Below, in pieces: positions 22,424 to 29,294 of a stretch of DNA of 45,821 nucleotides. Every line of letters starts with the position of its first letter. Positions within the stretch are counted from its first letter, which is position 1. Location of the stretch: NCBI GenBank assembly GCA_028687545.1, contig JAQTZZ010000034.1, positions 1 through 45,821 on the forward strand, read 5' to 3'. The DNA comes from Candidatus Wallbacteria bacterium. Its GTDB lineage: Bacteria > Muiribacteriota > JAQTZZ01. Made by a program: the position numbers and the translations under genes. The notes under the pieces are model-generated. The model saw nothing but the letters and a program-made list of their open reading frames with translations. It was not told where the DNA came from and did no database searches.

Positions 22424-23479
22424 ATGAGCAAGAAAGTGCTGATGAAAGGAAACGAGGCCATCGCCGAAGCCGCGGTCAGGGCCGGCTGCAAACTGTACTT
22501 CGGCTATCCGATCACTCCGCAGAGCGAGATCCCGGAATACATGTCGCGCCGTCTCCCCAAGATCGAGGGAGGCGCATATATCCAGGCCGAGACTGAAGTC
22601 TCTGCGATAAATATGGTTTATGGTGCTGCTTCCACCGGCAAACGCGCCATGACGTCTTCATCCTCTCCAGGCGTAAGCCTGATGATGGAAGGGATTTCCT
22701 ACCTGGCGGGAGCTGAGTTGCCCTGCCTGCTGGTGAATATCATGCGCGGCGGACCAGGGCTTGGGAACATCAACCCTGAGCAGGCCGACTATTTCCAGGC
22801 TGTGAAAGGAGGTGGACACGGCAGTTACCATCTGATCGTGCTGGCCCCGTCTTCTGTCCAGGAAATGGCGGATCTGACTGTCGAAGGTTTCAACCTTGCG
22901 GATAAATACAGGAATCCTGTGATGGTGGTGGCTGAAGGCAATCTGGGTCAGATGATGGAACCAGTCGAATTCAAGGAAAGCTATCCTCAGACAGTCGATC
23001 ATTCAGCCTGGGCTCTTACTGGAGCTAAAGGCCGGCCCGGACATGTGGTGACCTCGATCTACCTCGCCGCAGAGGACATGGAGAAATACATCCAAAAACT
23101 TTACAGGAAATATGATCTGATCGAAAAAACTGAAGTCCGCTACGAGGAATTCATGATGGATGACGCGGAGGTAGTGCTGGTGGCCTATGGAATAGTCTCC
23201 CGCGTGGTGCGGAACGTAGTGGAAGCCCTGCGCGAAGAGAAGATCAAGGCAGGCATGATCAGGCCGATCACGCTCTGGCCCTATCCCAAGGACATCATCC
23301 GGAAACGGGCGGATCAGGCGAAGTTTTTCCTGACCTGCGAAATGTCCACAGGCCAGATGGTGGAAGACGTGCTGCTGTCGGTGAACGGCAAGAAACCTGT
23401 TTACTTTTACGGCCGCTTCGGGGGGATGGTCCCCACTCCCGCCGAGATAGTGGCTGAAGTAAAAAAATATTATAAATAG
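22424..23479 (+). CDS. vorB: 2-oxoacid:ferredoxin oxidoreductase alpha subunit (VorB type)
   Basis: The 351-residue product (ATG at 22424 after AGGGGG) is the pyrimidine-binding/domain III subunit. GCKLYFGYPITPQSEIPEYM, the AETEVSAINMVYGAASTGKR block and SSPGVSLMMEGISYLAGAE are typical of VorB and KorA. The NIMRGGPGLGNINPEQADYF stretch is the longest match to the 3-methyl-2-oxobutanoate dehydrogenase subunits. The family oxidises 2-oxoisovalerate and related acids to acyl-CoA, CO2 and reduced ferredoxin. 2-Oxoglutarate enzymes are close relatives, so the branched-chain call leans on the ptb and buk genes upstream. Confidence 0.88.
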   Translation: MSKKVLMKGNEAIAEAAVRAGCKLYFGYPITPQSEIPEYMSRRLPKIEGGAYIQAETEVSAINMVYGAASTGKRAMTSSSSPGVSLMMEGISYLAGAELPCLLVNIMRGGPGLGNINPEQADYFQAVKGGGHGSYHLIVLAPSSVQEMADLTVEGFNLADKYRNPVMVVAEGNLGQMMEPVEFKESYPQTVDHSAWALTGAKGRPGHVVTSIYLAAEDMEKYIQKLYRKYDLIEKTEVRYEEFMMDDAEVVLVAYGIVSRVVRNVVEALREEKIKAGMIRPITLWPYPKDIIRKRADQAKFFLTCEMSTGQMVEDVLLSVNGKKPVYFYGRFGGMVPTPAEIVAEVKKYYK

Positions 23480-23487
23480 GGGGAAAA

Positions 23488-24243
23488 ATGGAAAAGATAT
23501 TTCAGAAAACAAGGGGCTTGAACGACAGGATTTTCCATTACTGCCCGGGCTGCGGGCATGGCATAGCGCATAGAATGGTGGCAGAGTCGCTAGAAGAGCT
23601 CTCCCTCCTGGAAAAAACCGTGATGATTTCCCCGGTAGGGTGCTCAGTCTTCCTCTACTGGTATTTCCAGACCGACAATGTGCAGGCTTCCCACGGACGG
23701 GCGCCTGCTGTTGCTACAGGGCTCAAGCGTGCAAACCCTGGCTCGATTGTGGTTTCATACCAGGGCGATGGAGACCTGGCATCCTCCGGCACGGCTGAAA
23801 TCATCCACGCAGCTGCCAGGGGTGAGAACTTCACTGTGGTCTTCATCAACAACGCGATCTACGGCATGACAGGCGGGCAGATGGCTCCAACAACCCTGGT
23901 AGGCCAGAAGAGCTCCACTTCGCCCTACGGCAGGGACCCGAAATTCGCTGGCTATCCGATACACGTGTGCGAAATGCTGGCCACGCTGAAGGCTCCTCGC
24001 TATATCGAGCGCACGGCCCTGAACAATGTAGCCAACCTCAATAAAACCAAAAAGGCCATCAGGAAGGCCCTGGAACTGCAGGAAAAGGGTGAGGGATTCT
24101 CGTTCGTGGAAATTCTCTCCCCCTGCCCGACTAACTGGGGTCAGAGTCCTGATGAAGCGATGAAATGGCTGGAAGACAACATGATTCCGGAATATCCGCT
24201 GGGCGTATTCAGGGACGCCAAACCCGGGGAGGTGAAAGCATGA
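23488..24243 (+). CDS. vorA: 2-oxoacid:ferredoxin oxidoreductase beta subunit, TPP-binding (VorA type)
   Basis: The 251-residue product has the TPP- and Mg-binding signature GDGDLASSG (93-101) with Asn121/Asn122 and IYGMTGGQMAPTT. CPGCGHGIAHRM at residues 19-30 gives Cys ligands found in the domain. It carries the catalytic thiamine diphosphate of the complex. The ATG follows GGGGGAAAA. The stop TGA overlaps the ATG of the gamma subunit by four bases, so translation of both should be coupled. Confidence 0.88.
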   Translation: MEKIFQKTRGLNDRIFHYCPGCGHGIAHRMVAESLEELSLLEKTVMISPVGCSVFLYWYFQTDNVQASHGRAPAVATGLKRANPGSIVVSYQGDGDLASSGTAEIIHAAARGENFTVVFINNAIYGMTGGQMAPTTLVGQKSSTSPYGRDPKFAGYPIHVCEMLATLKAPRYIERTALNNVANLNKTKKAIRKALELQEKGEGFSFVEILSPCPTNWGQSPDEAMKWLEDNMIPEYPLGVFRDAKPGEVKA

Positions 24244-24776
24244 CGTACGAAATCATCTGTGCTGGATTCGGCGGGCAGGGAGTGCTGTTCCTCGGCAAAA
24301 TGATCGCCTATGCCGGAATGCTGGAAGGCAAGGAAGTTTCCTGGATTCCGTCCTATGGACCTGAAATGCGCGGCGGCACTGCCAACTGCTCAGTGGTGGT
24401 TTCAGACAAGCGGATCGGTACCCCGGTAGTCAACAATCCGAACGTACTGGTGGCTTTGAACAGACCGTCTCTTGAAAAATTCGAGGCAGCGATGAAAAAG
24501 GACGGAGTGCTGCTGATCAATAAAACCCTGATTGAGATCCCTCACAAACGCAGCGATATCAATGCGTTTTATCTCGAAGTCACCGGAATCGCCAGCAGCC
24601 TCGGCAATGTGAAACTCGCCAATGTTGTAGCTCTCGGCGGACTGCTCAAGAAAGTACCGATCGTTAAGAAAGAGACAGTGATCGAAGCCCTTGAAAAAGA
24701 GCTTTCAGGGAAGAAGGCTGATCTTCTGCAGTTGAACATCAAAGCGCTCAACGCTGGAGAAGAAGCGGCAAAATAA
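24240..24776 (+). CDS. vorC: 2-oxoacid:ferredoxin oxidoreductase gamma subunit (VorC type)
   Basis: From the ATG at 24240, overlapping the preceding stop and preceded by GGGGAGG, the product has 178 residues. EIICAGFGGQGVLFLGKMIA, VSWIPSYGPEMRGG and NCSVVVSDKRIGTPVV are hallmarks of the pyruvate/ketoisovalerate oxidoreductase gamma domain, which closes the active site and contacts CoA. It is the last gene of the ptb-buk-vor operon, followed by a repeat-rich gap. The longer open frame upstream is inside vorA and is not used. Confidence 0.88.
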   Translation: MTYEIICAGFGGQGVLFLGKMIAYAGMLEGKEVSWIPSYGPEMRGGTANCSVVVSDKRIGTPVVNNPNVLVALNRPSLEKFEAAMKKDGVLLINKTLIEIPHKRSDINAFYLEVTGIASSLGNVKLANVVALGGLLKKVPIVKKETVIEALEKELSGKKADLLQLNIKALNAGEEAAK

Positions 24777-24784
24777 CAAATTAC

Positions 24785-24946
24785 AGGTACGAGGTACGGG
24801 GTGCGAGGTACGGGGTGCGAGGTACGGGGTGCGAGGTACGGGGTAAGAGGTATGGAAACGGATCTTCGGCTCCACTCCGAACCCCGAACCACGGACAACG
24901 AAACTCGTCCCCGAGTCCCGGACCCCGAACCTCGAACCACGAACCT
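24785..24946. repeat. GC-rich tandem/inverted repeat after the vor operon
   Basis: A 14-bp unit CGAGGTACGGGGTG occurs four times in a row (24790-24845), the last with one change. The following half (about 24875-24946) is rich in the complementary pattern CCCCGAACCTCGAACC, so a large imperfect hairpin can form. A related but not identical element lies at 26840-26923. It may terminate the vor operon, and it sits in front of the protease gene. Confidence 0.65.
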
Positions 24947-24960
24947 GAGTTGTTGCTAAA

Positions 24961-26499
24961 ATGAACTACCAAATTATCCTGAAAGCCTTTTTACTATTGT
25001 TACTGCTTGTTTCCAACCTGGCTTTTTCCAATGCAATTGAACCTTCAAGACCCAAAGAATGGTCTATCTTCATCTATATGGCAGTGGAACAGGATCTGCA
25101 GAAAGGCGCTTTAGACGATCTGTCTGAGCTGAAATCGCTTGGTTCCAACCAGTCTGTGAATTTTGTGGTGCAAGTAGGGAATTGCAGGAATACAGCTCTC
25201 TCTGATCGTACTGGAGAAAATTCAGAATCAGACATTTTCAATGGCAGCCGGCGCTATTATATTGAAAAAGACAAAATGATTCTGCTTCAGAACCTTGGCA
25301 ACTCCTCCAACCCTGCAGCTCCTGAAGTGCTCTCGAATTTTCTGGCCTGGGGATTGAAGAATTATCCAGCCCGCAGGAACATGCTGATCATCTGGAGCCA
25401 TGGTGACGGTATTTTAGGCGTGAATTTCAAACCACTCAAAAGCTCGGCCAGGCAGATTACAGAAACTGTTGAAACCCTGACCGTACCGGAACTGAGGAAA
25501 GTCCTGGAAAAAACCGGTGGATTCGATGTTGTTGGCTTCGACGCCTGCCTGATGAGCAACATTGAAACAGCTTATGAATTGAGCCATGTGACCAGATACA
25601 TGTTCGCATCAGAAGAAAACATCCCTGGCCCTGGCTTGCCGTATTCCAAGATTTTCGACATTCTGGAAAGCAAACCTGCCATCAGGACAGAAGATCTGCT
25701 GGCCAGACTCACCGAGCAATTCGTGAATTTTTATCAAAGCGACTCTCAGTTTCAGGTGCTGGCAAACGATGTTACCATGGCGGCTGTGGATTGTGCTAAA
25801 ATCGAGCCTTTGATCCGCGATTTAGACGCTTTTTCATTGACTCTTTTAAAATCCGAACCTGATTTCAAAAGATTCATTTCAGCCCAGGATGAAGTGCAGA
25901 AATTCAACCTGATGGATTTCGTAGATCTCTCTGATCTGCTTGCCAGATGTCCGGATAGATCCGGAAAAATGAGGGAAGAGCTCCTGAACTGCGTGATCAG
26001 CGAAAATCATTCCGGCGACAGGGTCAAGAATGCCCATGGCCTCTCGATCTATGTCTCATTGATGGTTCCGGATCTGGCATATGAGCAGACCATGTTCGGC
26101 CGGGATACACACTGGCTGGCAGTTCTTCTGGAAAAAAGCAATTTCGACAGCTATTACCGGAATCTTTTATCGCAGTTGAAGAAAACCGCCCAGGAATATC
26201 TCCCGCTGTCTTCCCATACCAGGGAAGCCCGCGAAATCCTGGACAAATTCAATAAAAATGAAGAAGAGGTATTCAGCATGATCACCTCCTGGATTGTCAG
26301 GATGCAGTCATATGCCAAGCTGAACATTTACCTGCTTTTCCTGGACAGCTTGAATCAGCAGGAGCGGAATCTTTTTCAACCCCTCTCCCGGCGACTTTGC
26401 AGAACTCTCAACAACCTTGATTCCGACAATGCCTCCAACAGTGATTTCAATAAGCTTCTGCTGAGAACCAGAATGTCGGAGCTTGAAAAATTTTTATAG
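24961..26499 (+). CDS. Secreted clostripain-family cysteine protease (peptidase C11)
   Basis: The 512-residue product starts with a signal peptide (hydrophobic 7-22, cleavage near SNA-IEP). The caspase-like fold is visible in WSIFIYMAVEQDL. The catalytic dyad is His147 in IIWSHGDG and Cys196 in FDACLMSN, both in the positions used by clostripain. The C-terminal part after about residue 330 is alpha-helical and not assigned. Clostripain-type enzymes cut after Arg or Lys and supply peptides or process exported proteins, which would suit an amino-acid fermenter. The gene is followed by a short pseudopilin-like frame on the same strand. No maturation motif was identified. Confidence 0.82.
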   Translation: MNYQIILKAFLLLLLLVSNLAFSNAIEPSRPKEWSIFIYMAVEQDLQKGALDDLSELKSLGSNQSVNFVVQVGNCRNTALSDRTGENSESDIFNGSRRYYIEKDKMILLQNLGNSSNPAAPEVLSNFLAWGLKNYPARRNMLIIWSHGDGILGVNFKPLKSSARQITETVETLTVPELRKVLEKTGGFDVVGFDACLMSNIETAYELSHVTRYMFASEENIPGPGLPYSKIFDILESKPAIRTEDLLARLTEQFVNFYQSDSQFQVLANDVTMAAVDCAKIEPLIRDLDAFSLTLLKSEPDFKRFISAQDEVQKFNLMDFVDLSDLLARCPDRSGKMREELLNCVISENHSGDRVKNAHGLSIYVSLMVPDLAYEQTMFGRDTHWLAVLLEKSNFDSYYRNLLSQLKKTAQEYLPLSSHTREAREILDKFNKNEEEVFSMITSWIVRMQSYAKLNIYLLFLDSLNQQERNLFQPLSRRLCRTLNNLDSDNASNSDFNKLLLRTRMSELEKFL

Positions 26500-26525
26500 G
26501 CAGAAAAACCTTTTCACTGCTTATT

Positions 26526-26834
26526 TTGTCAGGGGTGATACTTCTTCTTGTCTGGCGGTTGCCGGAACTGAAAAGCAACCTGGCAGAAAGATGCTGCCGC
26601 CGGAATCTGGTTGAACTGAACCAAACCCTGGAGAAACACCTCTTTGTAAGGGCGAACAGCCGTTCGTCCCTACAATCGGATGCTTCATTGTCATCTCTGG
26701 AAATTGTGACTATCCGCTCGCTCGAAGACGGTAAAATTCTCTGCTGCCCGAGTTGCGGAACTTATCGTGTCGTTGGAACAGGAGAGATTTTTCAGGTTGA
26801 ATGCATGATTCACGGGATCTTGACAAATAAATAA
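26526..26834 (+). CDS. Pseudopilin-like or zinc-ribbon small protein, start uncertain
   Basis: The 102 residues shown start at a TTG (26526) with no Shine-Dalgarno site. The frame is open back to 26487. An ATT at 26490, eight bases after GGAG, would add FIGRKTFSLLILSG, a basic start before a hydrophobic helix; a non-AUG start is therefore possible but unproven. The C-terminus has CCPSCGTYRVV ... VECMIHG, matching the CPxxGxY ... C..HG ending of many Gram-positive and candidate-phylum pseudopilins. A Zn ribbon is the alternative. Residues 40-51 are encoded by a palindromic repeat (26644-26675) that was inserted in frame. It overlaps or follows the protease gene closely and may be co-transcribed. 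Confidence 0.45.
   Translation: MSGVILLLVWRLPELKSNLAERCCRRNLVELNQTLEKHLFVRANSRSSLQSDASLSSLEIVTIRSLEDGKILCCPSCGTYRVVGTGEIFQVECMIHGILTNK
26644..26675. repeat. REP-like palindromic element inside a coding frame
   Basis: TTGTAAGGGCGAAC at 26644-26657 pairs with GTTCGTCCCTACAA at 26662-26675, with two mismatches. The ends match the TTGTAGGGGCG element at 20323. The insertion keeps the frame open and adds an Arg/Ser-rich stretch to the encoded protein. Confidence 0.6.
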
Positions 26835-26839
26835 GTAAA

Positions 26840-26923
26840 GGTTCGAGGTTCGTGGGACGAGGTCCGAGGGCGGAATTCCGACTCCCTTCCTAACCCCACA
26901 CCTCGAACCCCGAGCCTCGAGCC
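26840..26923. repeat. GC-rich inverted repeat between convergent genes
   Basis: GGTTCGAGGTTCGTGGG at the left and ACCTCGAACCCCGAGCCTC at the right form an imperfect long hairpin around CGGAATTCCG. It resembles the element at 24785-24946. Lying between stops at 26834 (plus) and 26944 (minus), it may serve as a two-way terminator. Confidence 0.55.
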
Positions 26924-26943
26924 ACAAACTCTTGATGATTCTA

Positions 26944-27447
26944 TTAGTCGTTTTTATCGTTTGCAGTGATTCCGAGCTTCTCCCTGACTTCCTTCATCAA
27001 TTCCTTGCGCTCTTCAGGCTGAAGTTTGCCGTCGTTATTGCTATCGTATTTTTTTACCAGTTCCTCTCTGTCCTTTTTCATAACATCCTTTTCCTCAGGA
27101 TCCAGTTTCCCGTTGTGATTGAGATCGTATGTCTTCAGCGCATACTCCTTCAATTTCCCGATAGCCTTGTTGTCTCCACCATTCACAATCTGGCGGATCC
27201 TGGACAATGCTTCTCCCATCTTGCGGACCACAGGCTGGCAGGCTTGAAATTCTTCCCTGGAGAGAACACCATCGTGATTTGTGTCCAGCTTGTCAAAGGA
27301 AAACATCTGCTGCAGCTTACCTTTCTCATCATTGTTTCCGGACTTGGAATTCAGAACCGAATCGCCTTCCCCTTTAACAGCAGCGGAAATGGCAAGCGCT
27401 GATACCAGCACCAGCGCAGCAGCCAGTACAATTCGACTTGTTTTCAT
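26944..27447 (-). CDS. Secreted EF-hand calcium-binding protein
   Basis: The 167-residue product has a signal peptide (hydrophobic 5-22, then AAVKGEG). Three EF-hand loops are at residues 55-66 (DTNHDGVLSREE), 108-119 (DLNHNGKLDPEE) and 135-146 (DSNNDGKLQPEE). Each keeps the acidic or Asn ligands at positions 1, 3 and 5 and Glu at 12. A linker of about 40 residues between the first and second loops is helical. The ATG follows AGGAGGG. A sigma-54 -24/-12 promoter lies 37 bases upstream, giving a short leader, with candidate enhancer sites further upstream. It should be a periplasmic or extracellular calcium-binding protein; no enzymatic domain is evident. Confidence 0.82.
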   Translation of the reverse strand: MKTSRIVLAAALVLVSALAISAAVKGEGDSVLNSKSGNNDEKGKLQQMFSFDKLDTNHDGVLSREEFQACQPVVRKMGEALSRIRQIVNGGDNKAIGKLKEYALKTYDLNHNGKLDPEEKDVMKKDREELVKKYDSNNDGKLQPEERKELMKEVREKLGITANDKND

Positions 27448-27483
27448 AAGACCCTCCTTGGATTATCGATAGAACGGATAATC

Positions 27484-27499
27484 GCAAATCCCGTGCCAA
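27484..27499 (-). promoter_or_regulatory. Sigma-54 (RpoN) promoter of the EF-hand gene
   Basis: On the minus strand TTGGCACG (27499-27492), four bases, then TTGC (27487-27484) match the -24/-12 consensus YTGGCACG-N4-TTGC with GG and GC at the required 10-base spacing. The predicted start near 27472 is about 25 bases before the ATG at 27447 and 17 before the Shine-Dalgarno site. Only the base after TTGC departs from the usual A or T. Confidence 0.75.
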
Positions 27500-27585
27500 A
27501 CAGGATGGAAAAGAGAGAAACAGCCTGGTTGATTGTTTTGCAGAAACCAAACTGAAAATCTATTAAAATTTAGCGGGCTGCTGCT

Positions 27586-27620
27586 GTCCGAATTCTGACA
27601 TAACCGTCGAATTTCTGACA
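27586..27620. promoter_or_regulatory. Direct repeats upstream of the sigma-54 promoter, candidate enhancer
   Basis: GTCCGAATTCTGACA (27586-27600) and GTCGAATTTCTGACA (27606-27620) are near-identical 15-base copies 20 bases apart, two helical turns. They lie about 90-120 bases upstream of the -24 element, where enhancer-binding activators of sigma-54 usually bind. A third TTCTGAC is at 27641-27647, inside the end of the next gene. Confidence 0.5.
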
Positions 27621-27635
27621 GAATTGAAATACTGA

Positions 27636-28271
27636 TCAGCTTCTGACTTTTTTAACTATCTGTTCGATGATTCTGGGATCCTTTTTACCTATGAAAAGCT
27701 CAGCCCCGCTGTTGATCCGAACTGCGTATGGGGAAAGCTTAAGCACTTCGGCCAGGTTCGCCTGATCGATTTTCCCAGACACCATGCTCCTCGGATACTT
27801 GGATAATGCGGAAGCCGCTTCTTTCCAGAGGTGGAAGCGTTTACCGTCGTTTTTCATTCTATAATAGAAGTTGAAATCAGGAAAAACATCGGCTGCTACA
27901 GTGACACAGGATTCAGATTCAGGTGATCCTGCCGGTTTCAGACGGATTACCCTGATCATTCTGGCGTTCACTCTGCGGACATAGTCACTGTTCTCGGAAC
28001 CCAGCATCCGTACCGCTGAGAGCCTGCAGATACGCTGGATGGTTTTCAGGCGCTCGAGCGGCAGGTCGTTGAATTCACCGATGAGCGTAATTAAAGGCGG
28101 AAGTGCATTGCAGATCTCCGCGGCTTTTTCCAGGGTCAGCTGCCTTGGATCATCATAAAAGATCAGGCTGATCGCATCCACCCCAATCGAAACGCAGGTT
28201 TCAGCGTCTTTCAGATTGGTGATTCCAGCTATCACCAGCCTGGGCGCTATGGTCGACATCTGCCTGTCCAA
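27636..28271 (-). CDS. TrpF-like (phosphoribosylanthranilate isomerase fold) protein lacking the catalytic Cys
   Basis: The 211-residue product keeps the TIM-barrel outline of TrpF: an N-terminal strand, IGVDAISLIFYDDPRQLT where TrpF has a SpR motif, IRVIRLKP, and a C-terminal VSGKIDQANLAEVL and GKKDPRIIEQIVKKV, similar to the phosphate-binding end. The KxCGIT motif reads VIAGIT, so the general-base Cys is Ala15. The Asp and the GGTG loop of the active region are not recognisable. It is therefore probably not an active isomerase. The TTG at 28271 has GGAG eight bases upstream; an ATG at 28259 is the alternative. It follows the glcF-like gene by 60 bases on the same strand and is not next to other trp genes. 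Confidence 0.6.
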   Translation of the reverse strand: MDRQMSTIAPRLVIAGITNLKDAETCVSIGVDAISLIFYDDPRQLTLEKAAEICNALPPLITLIGEFNDLPLERLKTIQRICRLSAVRMLGSENSDYVRRVNARMIRVIRLKPAGSPESESCVTVAADVFPDFNFYYRMKNDGKRFHLWKEAASALSKYPRSMVSGKIDQANLAEVLKLSPYAVRINSGAELFIGKKDPRIIEQIVKKVRS

Positions 28272-28331
28272 AGAAAATTCTCCATCACCAATTTATTTTA
28301 CCCGAATCTTCTTTCCCTGTCCACGGTCCGG

Positions 28332-29156
28332 TCATTCCCAGATAAATTTTCCGCTCCCGGCAGCTTCCAGGCAATACCCGCAATCAAAATAGCGCTCCCT
28401 GGTCGATCCTATGGCACGCCTGAAGCTTTTTCTGATACTCTTCAATTCTGACGAACTGGAAAGTTCCAGAATTCCTCCACCAGAACCGCAGCATTGCACT
28501 CCGGCAGCTCCGGTAAATTTATTCGAAAATCCCAGCCCCTGTGCCAGGCAGGAGAAGAACACATTTTCTTTTGTCTGAAAATTCATGACTTCGAGATAGT
28601 ACCTGACTTCAAAGTCCAGTTCATGTCGCAGCATTTTCCAGAATCCATAGCAATGAGGACAGGCGAATACAATCATCTTGAATGCCGAGAAATAGTTTCG
28701 CAGCTCTTCAATTTTCTCCACCGGGTCCTGCCCGGTCAGGAAGTGCGGCCAGCCGCAACAGTTCAGTTCATCGATCTGATAATGTAAGTCTGCCAAAGCG
28801 TTGAACAGCTTTTTTTTCCGTTTCTCAGGCAGATCCGAGATCCTGCAGCCGAGAAATAAAAGCGTCTCGGATCCGCATTCATGCGGATCAAAAGGCTTAG
28901 ATAACGCAGAGCTGAAAAACCTTGACTTCTTCGAAAATACAGGCAGTTTTTCCAGAAGTTTTTTCCTGATCTGAATCCCGGGCGGGCAGGTTTTTTCGCA
29001 TTTCCCACATAATGTGCAGAGCTGGGGATTGAAACCGTTTTCTATCAGCTTCAGCATCCCCCGGGGAGAATGGCGCTCTATAGGAAAAAGCTTGTAAACC
29101 GGGCAGTTTTCAGCACAAAGATTACATTTCAGGCAGTTAGAAGGATTTATTTTCAT
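28332..29156 (-). CDS. GlcF/LutA-like iron-sulfur subunit with CCG domains
   Basis: From the ATG at 29156 (GGGGAAAG upstream; an ATG at 29168 is also open) the product has 274 residues. Two [4Fe-4S] motifs occur near the start: CLKCNLCAENCP and CTLCGKCEKTCPPG. They are followed by two CCG motifs, NCCGWPHF and VQCCGSGGG, of the type that binds an extra cluster in HdrB, GlpC and GlcF. It should pass electrons from the FAD-binding partner, encoded immediately upstream in the operon, to a quinone or other acceptor. It is shorter than E. coli GlcF (about 400). The gap to the partner gene contains a tandem repeat. Confidence 0.75.
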   Translation of the reverse strand: MKINPSNCLKCNLCAENCPVYKLFPIERHSPRGMLKLIENGFNPQLCTLCGKCEKTCPPGIQIRKKLLEKLPVFSKKSRFFSSALSKPFDPHECGSETLLFLGCRISDLPEKRKKKLFNALADLHYQIDELNCCGWPHFLTGQDPVEKIEELRNYFSAFKMIVFACPHCYGFWKMLRHELDFEVRYYLEVMNFQTKENVFFSCLAQGLGFSNKFTGAAGVQCCGSGGGILELSSSSELKSIRKSFRRAIGSTRERYFDCGYCLEAAGSGKFIWE

Positions 29157-29190
29157 TTCTTTCCCCATTGCTTACCAGCCGATTGTCTTG

Positions 29191-29294
29191 AAAGTGATCG
29201 GTGAATGGTGAAAAGTGATTGGTCAGAAAAGATAATGCCATTCCTATCTCCCACTTCCCATTCCCCATTCACTATTCACTATTCACTATTCACT
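29191..29294. repeat. Tandem and inverted GTGAATA/TTCAC repeat between glcF and glcD
   Basis: The right part repeats CACTATT-type units (CATTCACTATTCACTATT) and the left part GTGATCGGTGAATGGTGAA is its inverted form, so a long imperfect hairpin can form. The end of the repeat supplies the last codons and the TAG (29286-29288) of the upstream glcD-like gene. It is A/T-rich, unlike the GC-rich elements at 24785 and 26840, but the architecture is the same. Confidence 0.6.

Noticed and set aside
22421-23479. TTG at 22421 as vorB start.
   Set aside because: The adjacent ATG at 22424 fits the AGGGGG site and the family start better.
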